This document shows, in pieces, positions 24,257 through 33,426 of a DNA stretch of 64,000 nucleotides. Each line of letters begins with the position of its first letter. Positions within the stretch are counted from its first letter, which is position 1. The translations under genes and the position numbers were made by a program. This DNA comes from Pegoplata infirma (Eukaryota; Arthropoda; Insecta; Diptera; Anthomyiidae): the NCBI GenBank assembly GCA_963921195.1, contig OY992536.1:287265530-287329529 (forward strand), in the 5' to 3' direction. The notes under the pieces were generated by a model. That model was not told the DNA's origin. It was given only the letters and a program-made list of their open reading frames with translations, and did no database searches.

Positions 24257-24307
24257 TTGTTGTGTAGGTAAAAACTAATGATATGTTAGTTTTTACCTAC
24301 ACAACAA
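24257..24307. repeat. perfect 22-bp hairpin with 7-nt loop
   Basis: Arms 24257-24278 (starting TTGTTGTGTAGGTAAAAACT) and 24286-24307 are exact inverses. Copy 1 of element A (around 12570) has only one arm, so the second arm arose here by local inverted duplication. Confidence 0.85.
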
Positions 24308-24374
24308 GGTTATTTTTTGTAGACAAAAAATTCAAAAAATTATTTATAGAAATATAAAAACATGTTTGTATCAA

Positions 24375-24440
24375 GTGACTTTGGCACGATGGGTAGAGTG
24401 TCTGGCCAGAATGTAGTTGATTGCGGCATCGATTCCCCAA
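24375..24440 (+). other. tRNA-like module inside element A, copy 3
   Basis: TGGCACGATGG (24382-24392) matches the eukaryotic A-box consensus at 9 of 11 positions and GCATCGATTCC (24426-24436) matches the B box at 9 of 11. The start-to-start spacing is 44 bp, as in an intronless tRNA gene. Acceptor and T stems do not pair well, so it is a tRNA-derived relic or a SINE-like promoter rather than a functional tRNA. Confidence 0.5.
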
Positions 24441-24561
24441 AATTTTATTAAAAATTTTTTAAAAAATATTTCAATAGAAAATTGTAAAAAATAACCTACG
24501 AAATTATTAATTTTTAATGTTTTCGTAGGTTATTTTTTTTTTGGAATTTGTTGGTAAAAAT

Positions 24562-25086
24562 TAGAAGTGGGCACATGAGCAGCTTAGAACGTGATTCACG
24601 TGATTCACGCATGATCACGCGTGAGTGTGACTGAATTTAATTTTACTCAGGTGATTGTGAGTGAGTATGAGTGGATAAAAAAATTGCGTGAGTGAGTGAG
24701 CGTGAGTCGATTTTTTTGCGTAAGTCTGCGTGATTTCTTAACTCTACATATTTCCTTTTGTACCACAAAAATGCAACAAAAAATTGTAATATTTGGCTTA
24801 ACTTAGGATTTTGTCCTGAAAAAAGCAAAAAAAATTACAATTTCGCTCAACTTTAAATTTTTGACAATTTTGAAATTTTAGTTTTTGAAAATGTTTTTTT
24901 GTATGAATAGACAACGTGAGTGTGAGTGAAACTTGCGTGAGTGTGAGTTGTATCAAATTTACTGACGTGATTGTGAGTGAGTGTGAGTAGAAACAATTTG
25001 CTCGTAAGTAAGTGTGCATGATTCAAAAATTCCTGTCGTGACCGTGAGTGAGTGTAAGTCAAAAATCACTCACGTGCCCATCTCTA
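24562..25086. mobile_element. hAT-type MITE, GAGATGGGCACGTGAG family, copy 3
   Basis: The ends TAGAAGTGGGCAC and GTGCCCATCTCTA are flanked by gtaaaaat (24554-24561) and ataaaaat (25087-25094), 7 of 8 matching. It lies in element A copy 3. Copies 1 and 2 of element A have no MITE there; copy 2 reads TTATTTTTACCAACAAATTC (about 17775), giving the empty site. CGTGAGTG motifs fill both ends. Confidence 0.9.
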
Positions 25087-26218
25087 ATAAAAATAACAGA
25101 AATATCATTAATTTTAAATGTTTTCGTAGGTTATTTTTTTCGAATTTGTTGGTAAAAAAGAATGAAAAAAAACATAATTTTTAAATGTTTAATGTTATTT
25201 ATTTTAGAAAATTTTATCAACAGTAAAAAATAAATGTTGATGTTTGTTAAAACAAATGAATAATTACTGGGATGGGTTTCAACTGTTTATTCACTGGTTT
25301 TAAATCTGTTTTTCATTTGTTTTTGCCTACAAAATATTTTTAGTGAACTTAAAAAAAATAATTAAATTTTTTTTATTAAAATTAATTAAAAAATACTTTT
25401 GTATAATATTTGATCGGTAATACTTCAAACCTGATACCAAAAAAATGACATGATTTTTGGGGGTTAAACACCTTTTTCCAAAATTCAAAATTTTTATAAA
25501 AAAAAAAATTTAAACATAAATTTTTTGTTCTGAATTCATTAGAGAAGAAGTAAGTATATCGAATATCCATCGGACCACTTTTCGGCAATTGCGGGGGGAA
25601 GCTTTTTTATCCTTTTTAGCAAAAATCCCAGATTTGAGGCTCAAAAAGGGGACAGAAGATAAACTCCGATCGGAGTCATATTTTGCATGTAAGTTAGACT
25701 TAGGGTACCGACACTTTTGGCGGGTATTGGAATTTGATCAGAGAGAAAAGCCCATCAACGAGACACCCTAGTATCCAACTCTATTGATTCTTTGGAGCAT
25801 CATCAGAACGTGTGGATCATTTTATACCTCCACACAAAAAATTATTGGCCAAAAAATTTCAATTAAATCTATTGATCAACAAAATTTAAATGAGTCAATT
25901 ATTATTTTAATCAATATTTTTGTTATTTTCTTTAACTATCAAATTACAAATTTTCAACATACCAGATTTTTTTTCGCTTCAATTTATTTGAATACATTGA
26001 TTCAAAAATATACTTTATAATCGGGGTTTACTTTTTTTATTGTAGTAGACATGTTGGAAAGCAAAAAATGTGAATTTCTTCATAATTTTGTCATAAGCCT
26101 TAAATTCATTTGTTGAATCAATCATTATTTTAATTGACTTTAAATAAAAAATTGATTATATTTGTGATCAAAATCGAAAAAGTGATGAATTGAAAAAAAA
26201 TCAATTAATCACCTACAA

Positions 26219-26392
26219 GAATGGATTAAAACTTTGTCAATTGGCAGCTAACTATTCCATGTATATAGCTAGCACTCGTTTCCCACATAAACTTATACAC
26301 AAGGGAACATGGAAACACCCAGGAACGGGTACTGTTAACCAAATTGATCACGTCTTAGTTAACAGGCGAAGATTATCATCTATTACCATTAT
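26219..26392 (+). pseudogene. endonuclease C-terminus of the RTE-like LINE (broken)
   Basis: In the frame of 26190 this reads NGLKLCQLAANYSM...FPHKLIHKGTW...TVNQIDHVLVNRRRLSSI. This matches the end of LINE APE-type endonucleases, where the NQIDHV motif carries the conserved Asp-His pair. The frame ends at TAA (26397-26399). The downstream RT frame resumes at HYMVKV in another frame, so the short linker normally joining NRR..SSI to DHYMVKV is missing with a frameshift. The N-terminal part is absent through 5' truncation. The element could not make a full-length polyprotein. Confidence 0.85.
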
Positions 26393-28588
26393 ATGGTAAA
26401 GGTTGTTTTTCGCCACAGGCTTTCAAACGTGATGAAGGAAAGAGGACAAAGAAAGCGAAAATGGGATGTAGAAAAGCTAAAGAACCTACAAACTAAACTA
26501 GCTTTTGAGGAAATGATTACCAACAAATTAAGGGAAACACTAACCGATGACAACCTAGAATCAAACGAAATATGGACTCGATTAAACAAAACGATTAACG
26601 ATACAGCAGAAAAAACTGTCGGCTATGTGAAAAGAAAAAGAAATGATGAATGGTACGATGAGGAATGCGAATTAGCAGTAAAGAATAAAATGGAAGCTAG
26701 AAGCAAGTTTTTGGCACAAAATACCCGCCAATCTTCAGCAGATTATAAGAGGCTTAGGTCTGATGCTAAAAAACTAATAAAACGTAAAAAAAAAGCTGCC
26801 CAAAAAAGAAAAATAGAGAAAATTTGTGACGACTTCGACTCTGGTAACTCGAAAGCTTTCTATCAAGGTATTAAAAACATGAAAAACGGTTTCCAGCCAA
26901 GGCTAAACAACTGTCTAGATAAAGACGGTAACGTTCTCAGTGAAGACTGTGCAATACTGATGAGATGGCAAGAACACTTCAATGAACTGCTTAACGTACC
27001 TGTGCAACACAACGAATTGGCCGGTGAAAATAGTATTACAGTTGAATCGTCTTCAACATATGACAACCTACCTACAATACAAGAGGTTGATAAAGCGATA
27101 GAGCAAATTAAGAACAACAAGGCGCCAGGTGACGATGGCTTAGTCATAGAGCTATTCAAGAATGCAGGCAACAAACTACGGGTTCAGATGCATAGATTGA
27201 TCTGCACAATATGGGACACAGAAACGATACCTAACGATTGGCACCGTGGTATTATAATACCAATACACAAAAAAGGAAACAAAATGAGCTGTGAGAACTA
27301 TAGAGGAATCACATTACTAAACACACCGTACAAAATTCTGTCAAATGTCATTAACAACAGACTTAAAGAAGTTGCGGAATCTATCATTGGAGAATACCAG
27401 TGCGTTTTCAGGCCTAACCGATCCACTGTTGATCAAATATTCCTATTAAGGAAAACAATGGAGAAAGGCTTTGAGTACAAAAAAGATTTACACATGCTCA
27501 TGGTTGACTTTAAGCAAGCCTTCGACTCTATAAATAGAAACATTTTGGAACCAATTTTCATTAACATGGGGATACCAAACAAATTAACAAGAATGGTGAT
27601 ACTCACACTTAAAAAAACAACGTGTAAGGTTGCTGTACAGAACAATCTTAGTGCAGAATTTAATATTACATCAGGTGTAAGGCAAGGTGATGCTCTATCA
27701 ACAACAATTTTTAATCTTACACTTAACCATGCAATATCATCGCTTGATAGAGGAGGACACATTTTCGCGCGGTCAACAATAATGTGTGCATATGCAGACG
27801 ATATAGCGCTCATATCACACAGTGTGCGCGACTTAGAACAAAATTTTGCAATCTTGGAAAATGAAACGAAAAAGCTTGGTTTATTGATAAATGAGAATAA
27901 GACCAAGTACATTCACATGTCGCGAACTCAACCCATAAACGCACAGCAATCTATAACGCTTCTCAACTACACATTCGAAAAAGTCACGAGCTTCAAATAC
28001 CTAGGCGCATTAATCAACAGCTCTAACGATATGCATCTATCTATAAACGATCGAATTCAAGCTGCCCAAAAAGCATTTTATGCGCAACTCAAACTTTTTA
28101 AATCCCGTCTAGTAGCTCGCTCACTTAAGGTACGGCTGTATAAAACAGTAGTGCTGCCGGTACTAACATACGGTTGTGAAACTTGGGCCTTGACACTCTC
28201 AGATGAAGAAAAGCTTCGGGTTTTTGAAAGAAAAATAATTAGAAAAATATATGGCCCAAAAATAAATGACGACGGTAGTTACCAAAGACGAAATAACCTT
28301 GAGATCGATAATATAATCGAAGGTAAAGATATTGTAAAATTTATAAAATCGCAAAGACTGAGCTGGGCAGGACATGTAGCAAGAATGCCTCCGAATAGAG
28401 CTCAACAAAGAATAATGAATGCCATGCCCTACAACACAAGAGCGAGAGGAAAGCCGAGATCAAGATGGCTAGATGGAGTTGAAGAAGATTGTAGAAAAGT
28501 TAGCATTAACAACTGGAAACACTCTGCGCAAGATAGATCCGAATGGAAGAAGAAAGTGGACAAGGTTAAGGCCCACCCCGGGCTGTAA
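26393..28588 (+). CDS. reverse transcriptase of the RTE-like LINE
   Basis: A 731-codon open frame. The RT domain spans roughly residues 230-550: a motif with NNKAPGDDGL (about 241-250), catalytic Asp372 in VDFKQAFDSI, GVRQGDALS (about 428-436) and the YADD box at 467-470. It would copy element RNA into DNA at a nicked target. The tail (about 580-731) has LYKTVVLPVLTYGCETWAL and RLSWAGHVARM...GKPRSRWLDGVEEDC, standard for RTE/CR1-like RTs. The listed ATG is internal to the original protein (HYMVKV), since the endonuclease half lies upstream in another frame. No internal stop in 2.2 kb suggests a fairly recent insertion. Confidence 0.9.
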   Translation: MVKVVFRHRLSNVMKERGQRKRKWDVEKLKNLQTKLAFEEMITNKLRETLTDDNLESNEIWTRLNKTINDTAEKTVGYVKRKRNDEWYDEECELAVKNKMEARSKFLAQNTRQSSADYKRLRSDAKKLIKRKKKAAQKRKIEKICDDFDSGNSKAFYQGIKNMKNGFQPRLNNCLDKDGNVLSEDCAILMRWQEHFNELLNVPVQHNELAGENSITVESSSTYDNLPTIQEVDKAIEQIKNNKAPGDDGLVIELFKNAGNKLRVQMHRLICTIWDTETIPNDWHRGIIIPIHKKGNKMSCENYRGITLLNTPYKILSNVINNRLKEVAESIIGEYQCVFRPNRSTVDQIFLLRKTMEKGFEYKKDLHMLMVDFKQAFDSINRNILEPIFINMGIPNKLTRMVILTLKKTTCKVAVQNNLSAEFNITSGVRQGDALSTTIFNLTLNHAISSLDRGGHIFARSTIMCAYADDIALISHSVRDLEQNFAILENETKKLGLLINENKTKYIHMSRTQPINAQQSITLLNYTFEKVTSFKYLGALINSSNDMHLSINDRIQAAQKAFYAQLKLFKSRLVARSLKVRLYKTVVLPVLTYGCETWALTLSDEEKLRVFERKIIRKIYGPKINDDGSYQRRNNLEIDNIIEGKDIVKFIKSQRLSWAGHVARMPPNRAQQRIMNAMPYNTRARGKPRSRWLDGVEEDCRKVSINNWKHSAQDRSEWKKKVDKVKAHPGL

Positions 28589-28750
28589 CACCAAAAGATG
28601 ATGATGATGAATCACCTACAATTTGATGATTATTATAACAATTTTCTTTATCGGAGGAGTTTCAATTAATAAATTAATTGAAATTGGTTGTCAATTCTTT
28701 CTATGTCAGACTCGAGTATAAGAAAATTATTTCCTTAGTCAAGCAAATCG

Positions 28751-28791
28751 CAGTCTGATGGGGAGGTGTTTAGCACCTCCCCATCAGACTG
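28751..28791. repeat. GC-rich perfect 18-bp hairpin, 5-nt loop
   Basis: The arms CAGTCTGATGGGGAGGTG and CACCTCCCCATCAGACTG (28751-28768, 28774-28791) flank TTTAG. Its base composition stands out from the surrounding AT-rich DNA. Function unknown; it is too short for a typical animal pre-miRNA. Confidence 0.85.
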
Positions 28792-28936
28792 TCCTATAGA
28801 TTACGAGGTCCATGTTGAAGATTATTTTGGAATGGGTTATATCAAAATTTCAAAAAATTATACTCTAGTGGACCCTTTATGAGACCTTCCATTTTATAGA
28901 TCACTTTAGATACCCCCTTCATCTACATTATATAAC

Positions 28937-30629
28937 ACTGTGCTACAGTGAAAAAATACTTCTGATGTGACATAGTATAGGTTGTTGGTCTTGTCGAGTA
29001 GAACACAAAAATGCCCATTAAAGTTGCCAGACACCCTCAAATTTTAGAGTTATTGTCAAAAAACGTTTTTTGGGACTTTTCTCACTAAACCTTTTGTAAT
29101 TCAGAAAATTTTCAACCGATTTTAAATTTTTTAACTGTTTTTGATACAAGAAGGATGGGGCTTTCCATGTGTGTGAATTGGTCTATACATATAAGAAAGA
29201 TATTTATTGATTTTTTCTATAAAATCTAATTTTTTTGTAATTTTTTGAAAATTTTTCGAGTTTATCGATTTTTTTCTGCTATAGTTCGTTTAACAACCTT
29301 TATATTTATAAACGTATTTTTAAAGAAAATTTGATTCTGAATACGATAAGCTTTATCCTGAAGAAATCGGATAGCAATTGACAGAGTTGTGATAATTTTT
29401 CTAAAAAAGAAAATTTAGATTTTGCAGGAAATCGCCGTTCAGATATCCCAGGCAAAAAAAAAAAAATTATCATGAGAGGTCATGTACAATATTTATAAAG
29501 GTTTTTGGCGCTCTGAATCAGAATCTGGCCTTTAAATTGTTCTATCTCGTCAGGTTTTTGAGATATTTAACATAAACTGATATATCAAAAACTTAATAAG
29601 ATACACTCAAAAAATTATGTAGGCAAATTCCAATGAATATTCACTTAAAACAAATGAAATTTTATTTAAAAACCATTCCACTGTTTTTTCATTTAAAATA
29701 AAAACATATTACAGTCAATTTTAAATGTTCATTTAATGACTAACCAAAACATTAAAAAACTAGAGAATATTCACTTATTTTTTATTGAAAAACAGTAAAA
29801 CTATAGAAGAAATTTTTTACTGCCGAAAATGAATGTAACAGAAAATTCGTTTTTAAGACAGTAAATTATTTTTTTTTAAACTACAGAAACAGTAAAAATA
29901 AGAAGTCCTTAATAAAATTAATGATTTTTCTTTTAAAATAACTTTACTGATTACTTTTTAAAATAACCTACAAACAGTTAATGATATAATTTTTTTAGTG
30001 TAGCGCAATTTGAAGGTCAAATTCGAATTCAGGAGGGCAAAAACCTTTAAAATAATGATACGCGACCGCTTAGTATGTTCGTTTATTTTTTTATTTGTTT
30101 TGCCTGGGTTATCCGAACGGCAATTTCAAGCAACATCTTAATTTTCTTTTTTAGAAAAATTATCACAACTCTGTCAATTGTTATCCGATTTTTTCGAAAT
30201 AAAACTCATCGTATTCACAATTAAATTTTCTTTAAGAATAGGTTTATAAATATAAATGTTGTTGAACGAACTATAACAGAAAAAAATCGATAAACTCAAA
30301 AATTTTTCAAAAAATAACAAAAAATTAGATATTGTTGACAAAATCAATACATATCTTTCTTATATGTATGGACCAATTCACACACATGAAAAGCCCTATC
30401 CTTCTTCTATCCAAAACAGTTGAAAAATTGAAAATCGGTTAAAAAATGTTTAAGTTACACGTGGTTTAGTGAGAAAAGTCCCAAAAAATCGTTTTTTGAC
30501 AATAACTTTAAAATTTGAGGGTGTCTGGCAAGTTTGATGGGCATTTTTGTGATCTTTTCTACGAGACCTACAACCTTAACTACCTCATTTTGAAAGTATA
30601 TTTGATTTTGTGTTTTTTGTAGCACAGTG
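28937..30629. mobile_element. large fold-back element with CACTGTGCTACA ends
   Basis: Inverted arms of several hundred base pairs start CACTGTGCTACAG and end TTGTAGCACAGTG. Both contain the TGGCAAACTT/AAGTTGCCAGACACCCTC region and an AAACGATTTTTTGGGACTTT-like segment, inverted relative to each other. A TA-flanked element (29602-30002) sits near the centre. A one-armed copy is at 40947-41267. No transposase frame and no clear target duplication, so the superfamily is undetermined. Confidence 0.75.
29602..30002. mobile_element. TA-flanked MITE related to element A
   Basis: It starts TACACTCAAAAAATTATGTA and ends AATGATATAATTTTTTTAGT then GTA. Both ends match element A termini (12064-12860), but the interior is shorter (401 bp) and lacks the tRNA-like module. 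Nested in the fold-back element. Confidence 0.8.
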
Positions 30630-31530
30630 TAATTATCACGATTTTTGTTGTTGTGCAAGTTTATAAACCAACAACACTTTGTCAGCACTAAATTAAAATT
30701 AATATTTTAGATTAATTTGACATAAAACACATTTAATTAGTTCACCTTTTTGTGATAAAAATCTTTTTCGTTCTTGTTGCAACAAAAATGCCAAAAACAA
30801 CAAAATTTACGTTTCCTTGAATGAATTATACAAAAACGACAAATGCTGTTTTGTGTTGCTCACTCGCATACTCACACACACGCACACTATGAAAAAGCAA
30901 AGACAATAAATTACAATTATGTCACAAGTGAAATATTTTAATAAACATAAGCTGTGACTACTCAAGAAAGCCCAGATACAGAGATACAATATTATTATTA
31001 ATATTATTAACAAGCAACAAATAAACTCGTAAATATTCAAACAACCACAGCAGCAGCAACAACAACAATACCGTCAACGAAAGCAGTAGTGCTAGCAACA
31101 TCAGCAGCAACAACAACAAATTTTTAGCAGCCAAATATAATAAATCATGAGCAGCAGAAAAAAAACCAAAACTCAACTGAACTGCACTGCAACATAAGGA
31201 ACTATACTAAACTACACCGTTTTAAACGGTTTGTGTTTTATTAGCGCACAAAACTTGTGAATACCAAAAAAAATATAACAAAAATTACACTTTGTCCATA
31301 AAGTTAAAGGATAATTTTGTTAGGTCTTTAAATTAGTCTAGGTGAAGTATTTTTATACAGTTTTAATAGATTATATTTGTAGACTTCAAAACTCTTTATC
31401 TCTGGCATCCTAAAAGTATGCTCTTTTTTTTGGATAAAAAAAATATTCACCACTTTTTCATCAGATTCAATTGTTTATATATCACACTTTAGCCATGAAA
31501 GTTTTTTGGCCATGAAACTTTTTTGGCGAA
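30630..31530. other. non-coding stretch with CAG/CAA-rich simple repeats
   Basis: A run of CAGCAGCAACAACAACA-type triplets at about 31045-31120 is typical of fly intergenic or intronic DNA. The leucine-run frame on the minus strand is its artefact. No gene supported. Confidence 0.5.
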
Positions 31531-31860
31531 ATACAACTTACAAGAAATTCTCGTAAATTAACAAGTTTTTTTTTTTTTGTAAAAAATCTTGGAAATTTGT
31601 AAAATTACAAAAAAAAAAAAAGAAATTTCGATCGAAAATTATTTGTTAAAAAACAAGAACAACTGTCAAATATTGGTGAAATGGGGTTACCTGTCAAATG
31701 GATCCACTAAGGCTGGGTTTTTAGAAATTTTGATTTTAAAGCAAAGTAATCTGTTCAATTTCACGGGAAAAAATCTGTCAAACTCCATAAAAAAAAAAAA
31801 AAGTTGGAATCGCGAGGAATTACAAGGAAATTATTAAAAAAAGTTTTTACGCATATTTAT
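31530..31860. repeat. GTAAATTTACAAG-type repeat fragment (G family)
   Basis: CAAGAAATTCTCGTAAATTA and TTGGAAATTTGTAAAATTAC motifs are shared with 12881-13140 and 51352-52390. Boundaries are unclear. Confidence 0.45.
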
Positions 31861-31984
31861 AATACAAGACAATTAGAAAAAGTGACATTTAATTTTTGTA
31901 ATAATAGTTTCTTTCTTATAATTGTCAAAATATAGTAACACTACTCTACACGGTTTTTGCACAGAGATTTTGAATACTTTTTCT

Positions 31985-32474
31985 AAAGTATTTTGGACTC
32001 CTAAACACGAAACTGTCACGTCTGTCTGTCTGTTGAAAACGCGCTAACTTTTGAAAGACATTACGGCGGCTCCTGAAGTTTGGCATATATGTTTGGCTAT
32101 TAAAATCGGTACAGTGCACAGTGCCACATTTGGCCAATCAAGGGCGACAAAAATCCAATTTTAATTATATTGACTTGAAATTCGGCATAAATGTTCATTT
32201 TGACTTCGAAAATAACATAATGAAAAATGTGGGAGGCCGGTTAAGGGCCACGCCCACCTTTTTTAAAATATGTAATTTTGGTTATAAGTTTTTTAAATTT
32301 GGTATATATACTCTCAATGACTGTCGAAAAAATATCACAAAAAAGAAACGGTCAGACAACTACCACGCCAACTTTTTTAAACTATGCTTAAAAAATATCT
32401 AAAAACAAGGTTTACATATCACCCCACTGTAGTCGGCGTCGCAGACGGTCGCAAAAGTTAGTCGTTGAAATAAG
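31985..32474. repeat. T-repeat fragment joined to a CCAAATGTGGCACTG module
   Basis: The GTCTGTCTGTC array and GTTGAAAACGCGCTAACTTT segment (31999-32110) match T repeats. They are followed by the inverse of the module edge seen at 33845-33866. The remainder (32140-32470) carries AAGGGCCACGCCCACCTTTT-type sequence of unknown origin. Confidence 0.5.
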
Positions 32475-33365
32475 TACACTCAAAAAAATAAAACTGTAAT
32501 GTTAGGAAAAAAAGCTTGTAAACCTACAAGAAAATTTGCTGATTTTGAACCCACAATTTTTTTGCTAAAGTTAGCAAAAATGTTTTGCCAATAATTAGTT
32601 AACCAAATATTTTTTTTGAACTTAGTTTATACACATCTGAGGACCCCATTAGGTTCGGACCCGAAAGGTCCAGACCCCGATGGGCCTAGACCTAGTTGGG
32701 TTCCTTAAAAATCGTCATAGTTTTTGATCCAAAATTTGTGTCCGTTTCGCTCTACCTTGCTTAGTTTTTGAGATACGTGATTATAGGGGACCACTGGGGT
32801 CTTGAGAATTAAAAAACTCGATAACTTCAAAAATATTACTCGGAGAGCTTTTGATTATTTTGCGGTCTTGTTCTACGTGTTAAGAGCTACAAAAACGCTT
32901 TTCGACTTTTTGTTGTGTCGGCAATATTTACCGAGATATGAGCATTTTAAAATTTTCGGGAATGCTAACTTTTTTGGATCCAAAGTTAGGGCCCATTAGG
33001 GTCCACACATGTGAAGAGGATCAGCGATACTATGGAAATTCTAAGAACCAAAAATGGCCTCCATTTTGCTCTATCTGGCTTAGTTTCCGAGAAAGCGCCA
33101 TTTTAAGTTTTCTAAAAATAAAAAAAAATTTACCATTTATTTTGCTAATATTAGCAAAAAATCTTGCAAAAATGTAGTCAACTCAATTTCAAATTTAGCA
33201 AAAGAAATTAGTACAAAGTTTGTTTAAAATTGCTAATGTGCTAAATGAAGTTTACAAGAATTTTTTGCTAACATTCTAATCTCAACTAAAAATTTGCTAA
33301 AAGTTAGCTAACTAGCTTTAGCAAAAAAAAATTAGTAAATCTACTAACGTATTTTTTTGAGTGTA
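32475..33365 (+). mobile_element. TA-flanked MITE R, copy 1 (CACTCAAAAAAATA ends)
   Basis: An 891-bp element bounded by TACACTCAAAAAAATA and TATTTTTTTGAGTGTA. It is rich in TTAGCAAAAA/TTTTTGCTAA near both ends and has GC-richer centre motifs (GGGCCCATTAGGGTCCACAC). Two further full copies are at 38322-39289 and 55319-56212. Overlapping short frames at about 32802-33177 recur in all copies, but no known domain is visible. TA duplication suggests Tc1/mariner-type insertion. Confidence 0.85.
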
Positions 33366-33426
33366 CTATGGATATTGGTCAATATATCTGAAAAAGTCCG
33401 GCGACCAATACGGACCAAAAACAAAA

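Larger units (their letters stand above)
23981..25345. mobile_element. TA-type element A, copy 3 (inverted, carrying a hAT MITE)
   Basis: It begins CACTCAAAAAATTATGTCAT and ends near CAAAATATTTTTAGTG, the inverse of copy 1. A hAT MITE (24562-25086) interrupts it and a perfect local palindrome (24257-24307) is unique to this copy. The tRNA-like module lies at 24375-24440 on the plus strand. Confidence 0.8.
22870..25830. repeat. aged fold-back element split by later insertions
   Basis: The left arm (about 22965-23033: ...GTCTGATCAAATTCTAATACC) is inverted relative to the right arm (about 25695-25775: ...GGTATTGGAATTTGATCAGA). A second pair is CCACTTTGAGCCTCAAAATT (23943) against GATTTGAGGCTCAAAAAGGG (25631). 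Between the arms lie an F copy, a T repeat, an element A copy and a hAT MITE. Outer boundaries are uncertain. Confidence 0.5.
26219..28609 (+). mobile_element. 5'-truncated RTE-like non-LTR retrotransposon
   Basis: The element runs from the C-terminal part of an apurinic-type endonuclease through a complete reverse transcriptase to a short GATGATGATGA tail. Perfect 12-bp duplications aatcacctacaa flank it (26207-26218, 28610-28621). Paralogous empty sites are at about 17247 and 23405 in the other F copies. A simple-repeat 3' tail rather than poly(A) is typical of the RTE clade, and the RT motifs fit. The clade call is by recall, without a tree. Confidence 0.9.
25835..28690. repeat. ATTGATCAA-rich repeat F, copy 3, host of the RTE-like LINE
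   Basis: The left part (25835-26218) starts ACACAAAAAATTATTGGCC and the right part (28610-28690) resumes at CACCTACAATTTGATGATTA. Apart from the 2.4-kb LINE it matches copies 1 and 2. Confidence 0.75.

Noticed and set aside
24375..24440. functional tRNA gene
   Set aside because: A and B boxes are present, but acceptor and T-stem pairing is broken in this copy and the module lies inside a multi-copy TIR element.
26863..27912. minus-strand open frames up to 159 codons
   Set aside because: Antisense shadows of the RTE-like reverse transcriptase.
30958..31176. leucine-run minus frame resembling membrane segments
   Set aside because: It is the antisense of a CAG/CAA simple repeat, so the hydrophobic runs are an artefact.
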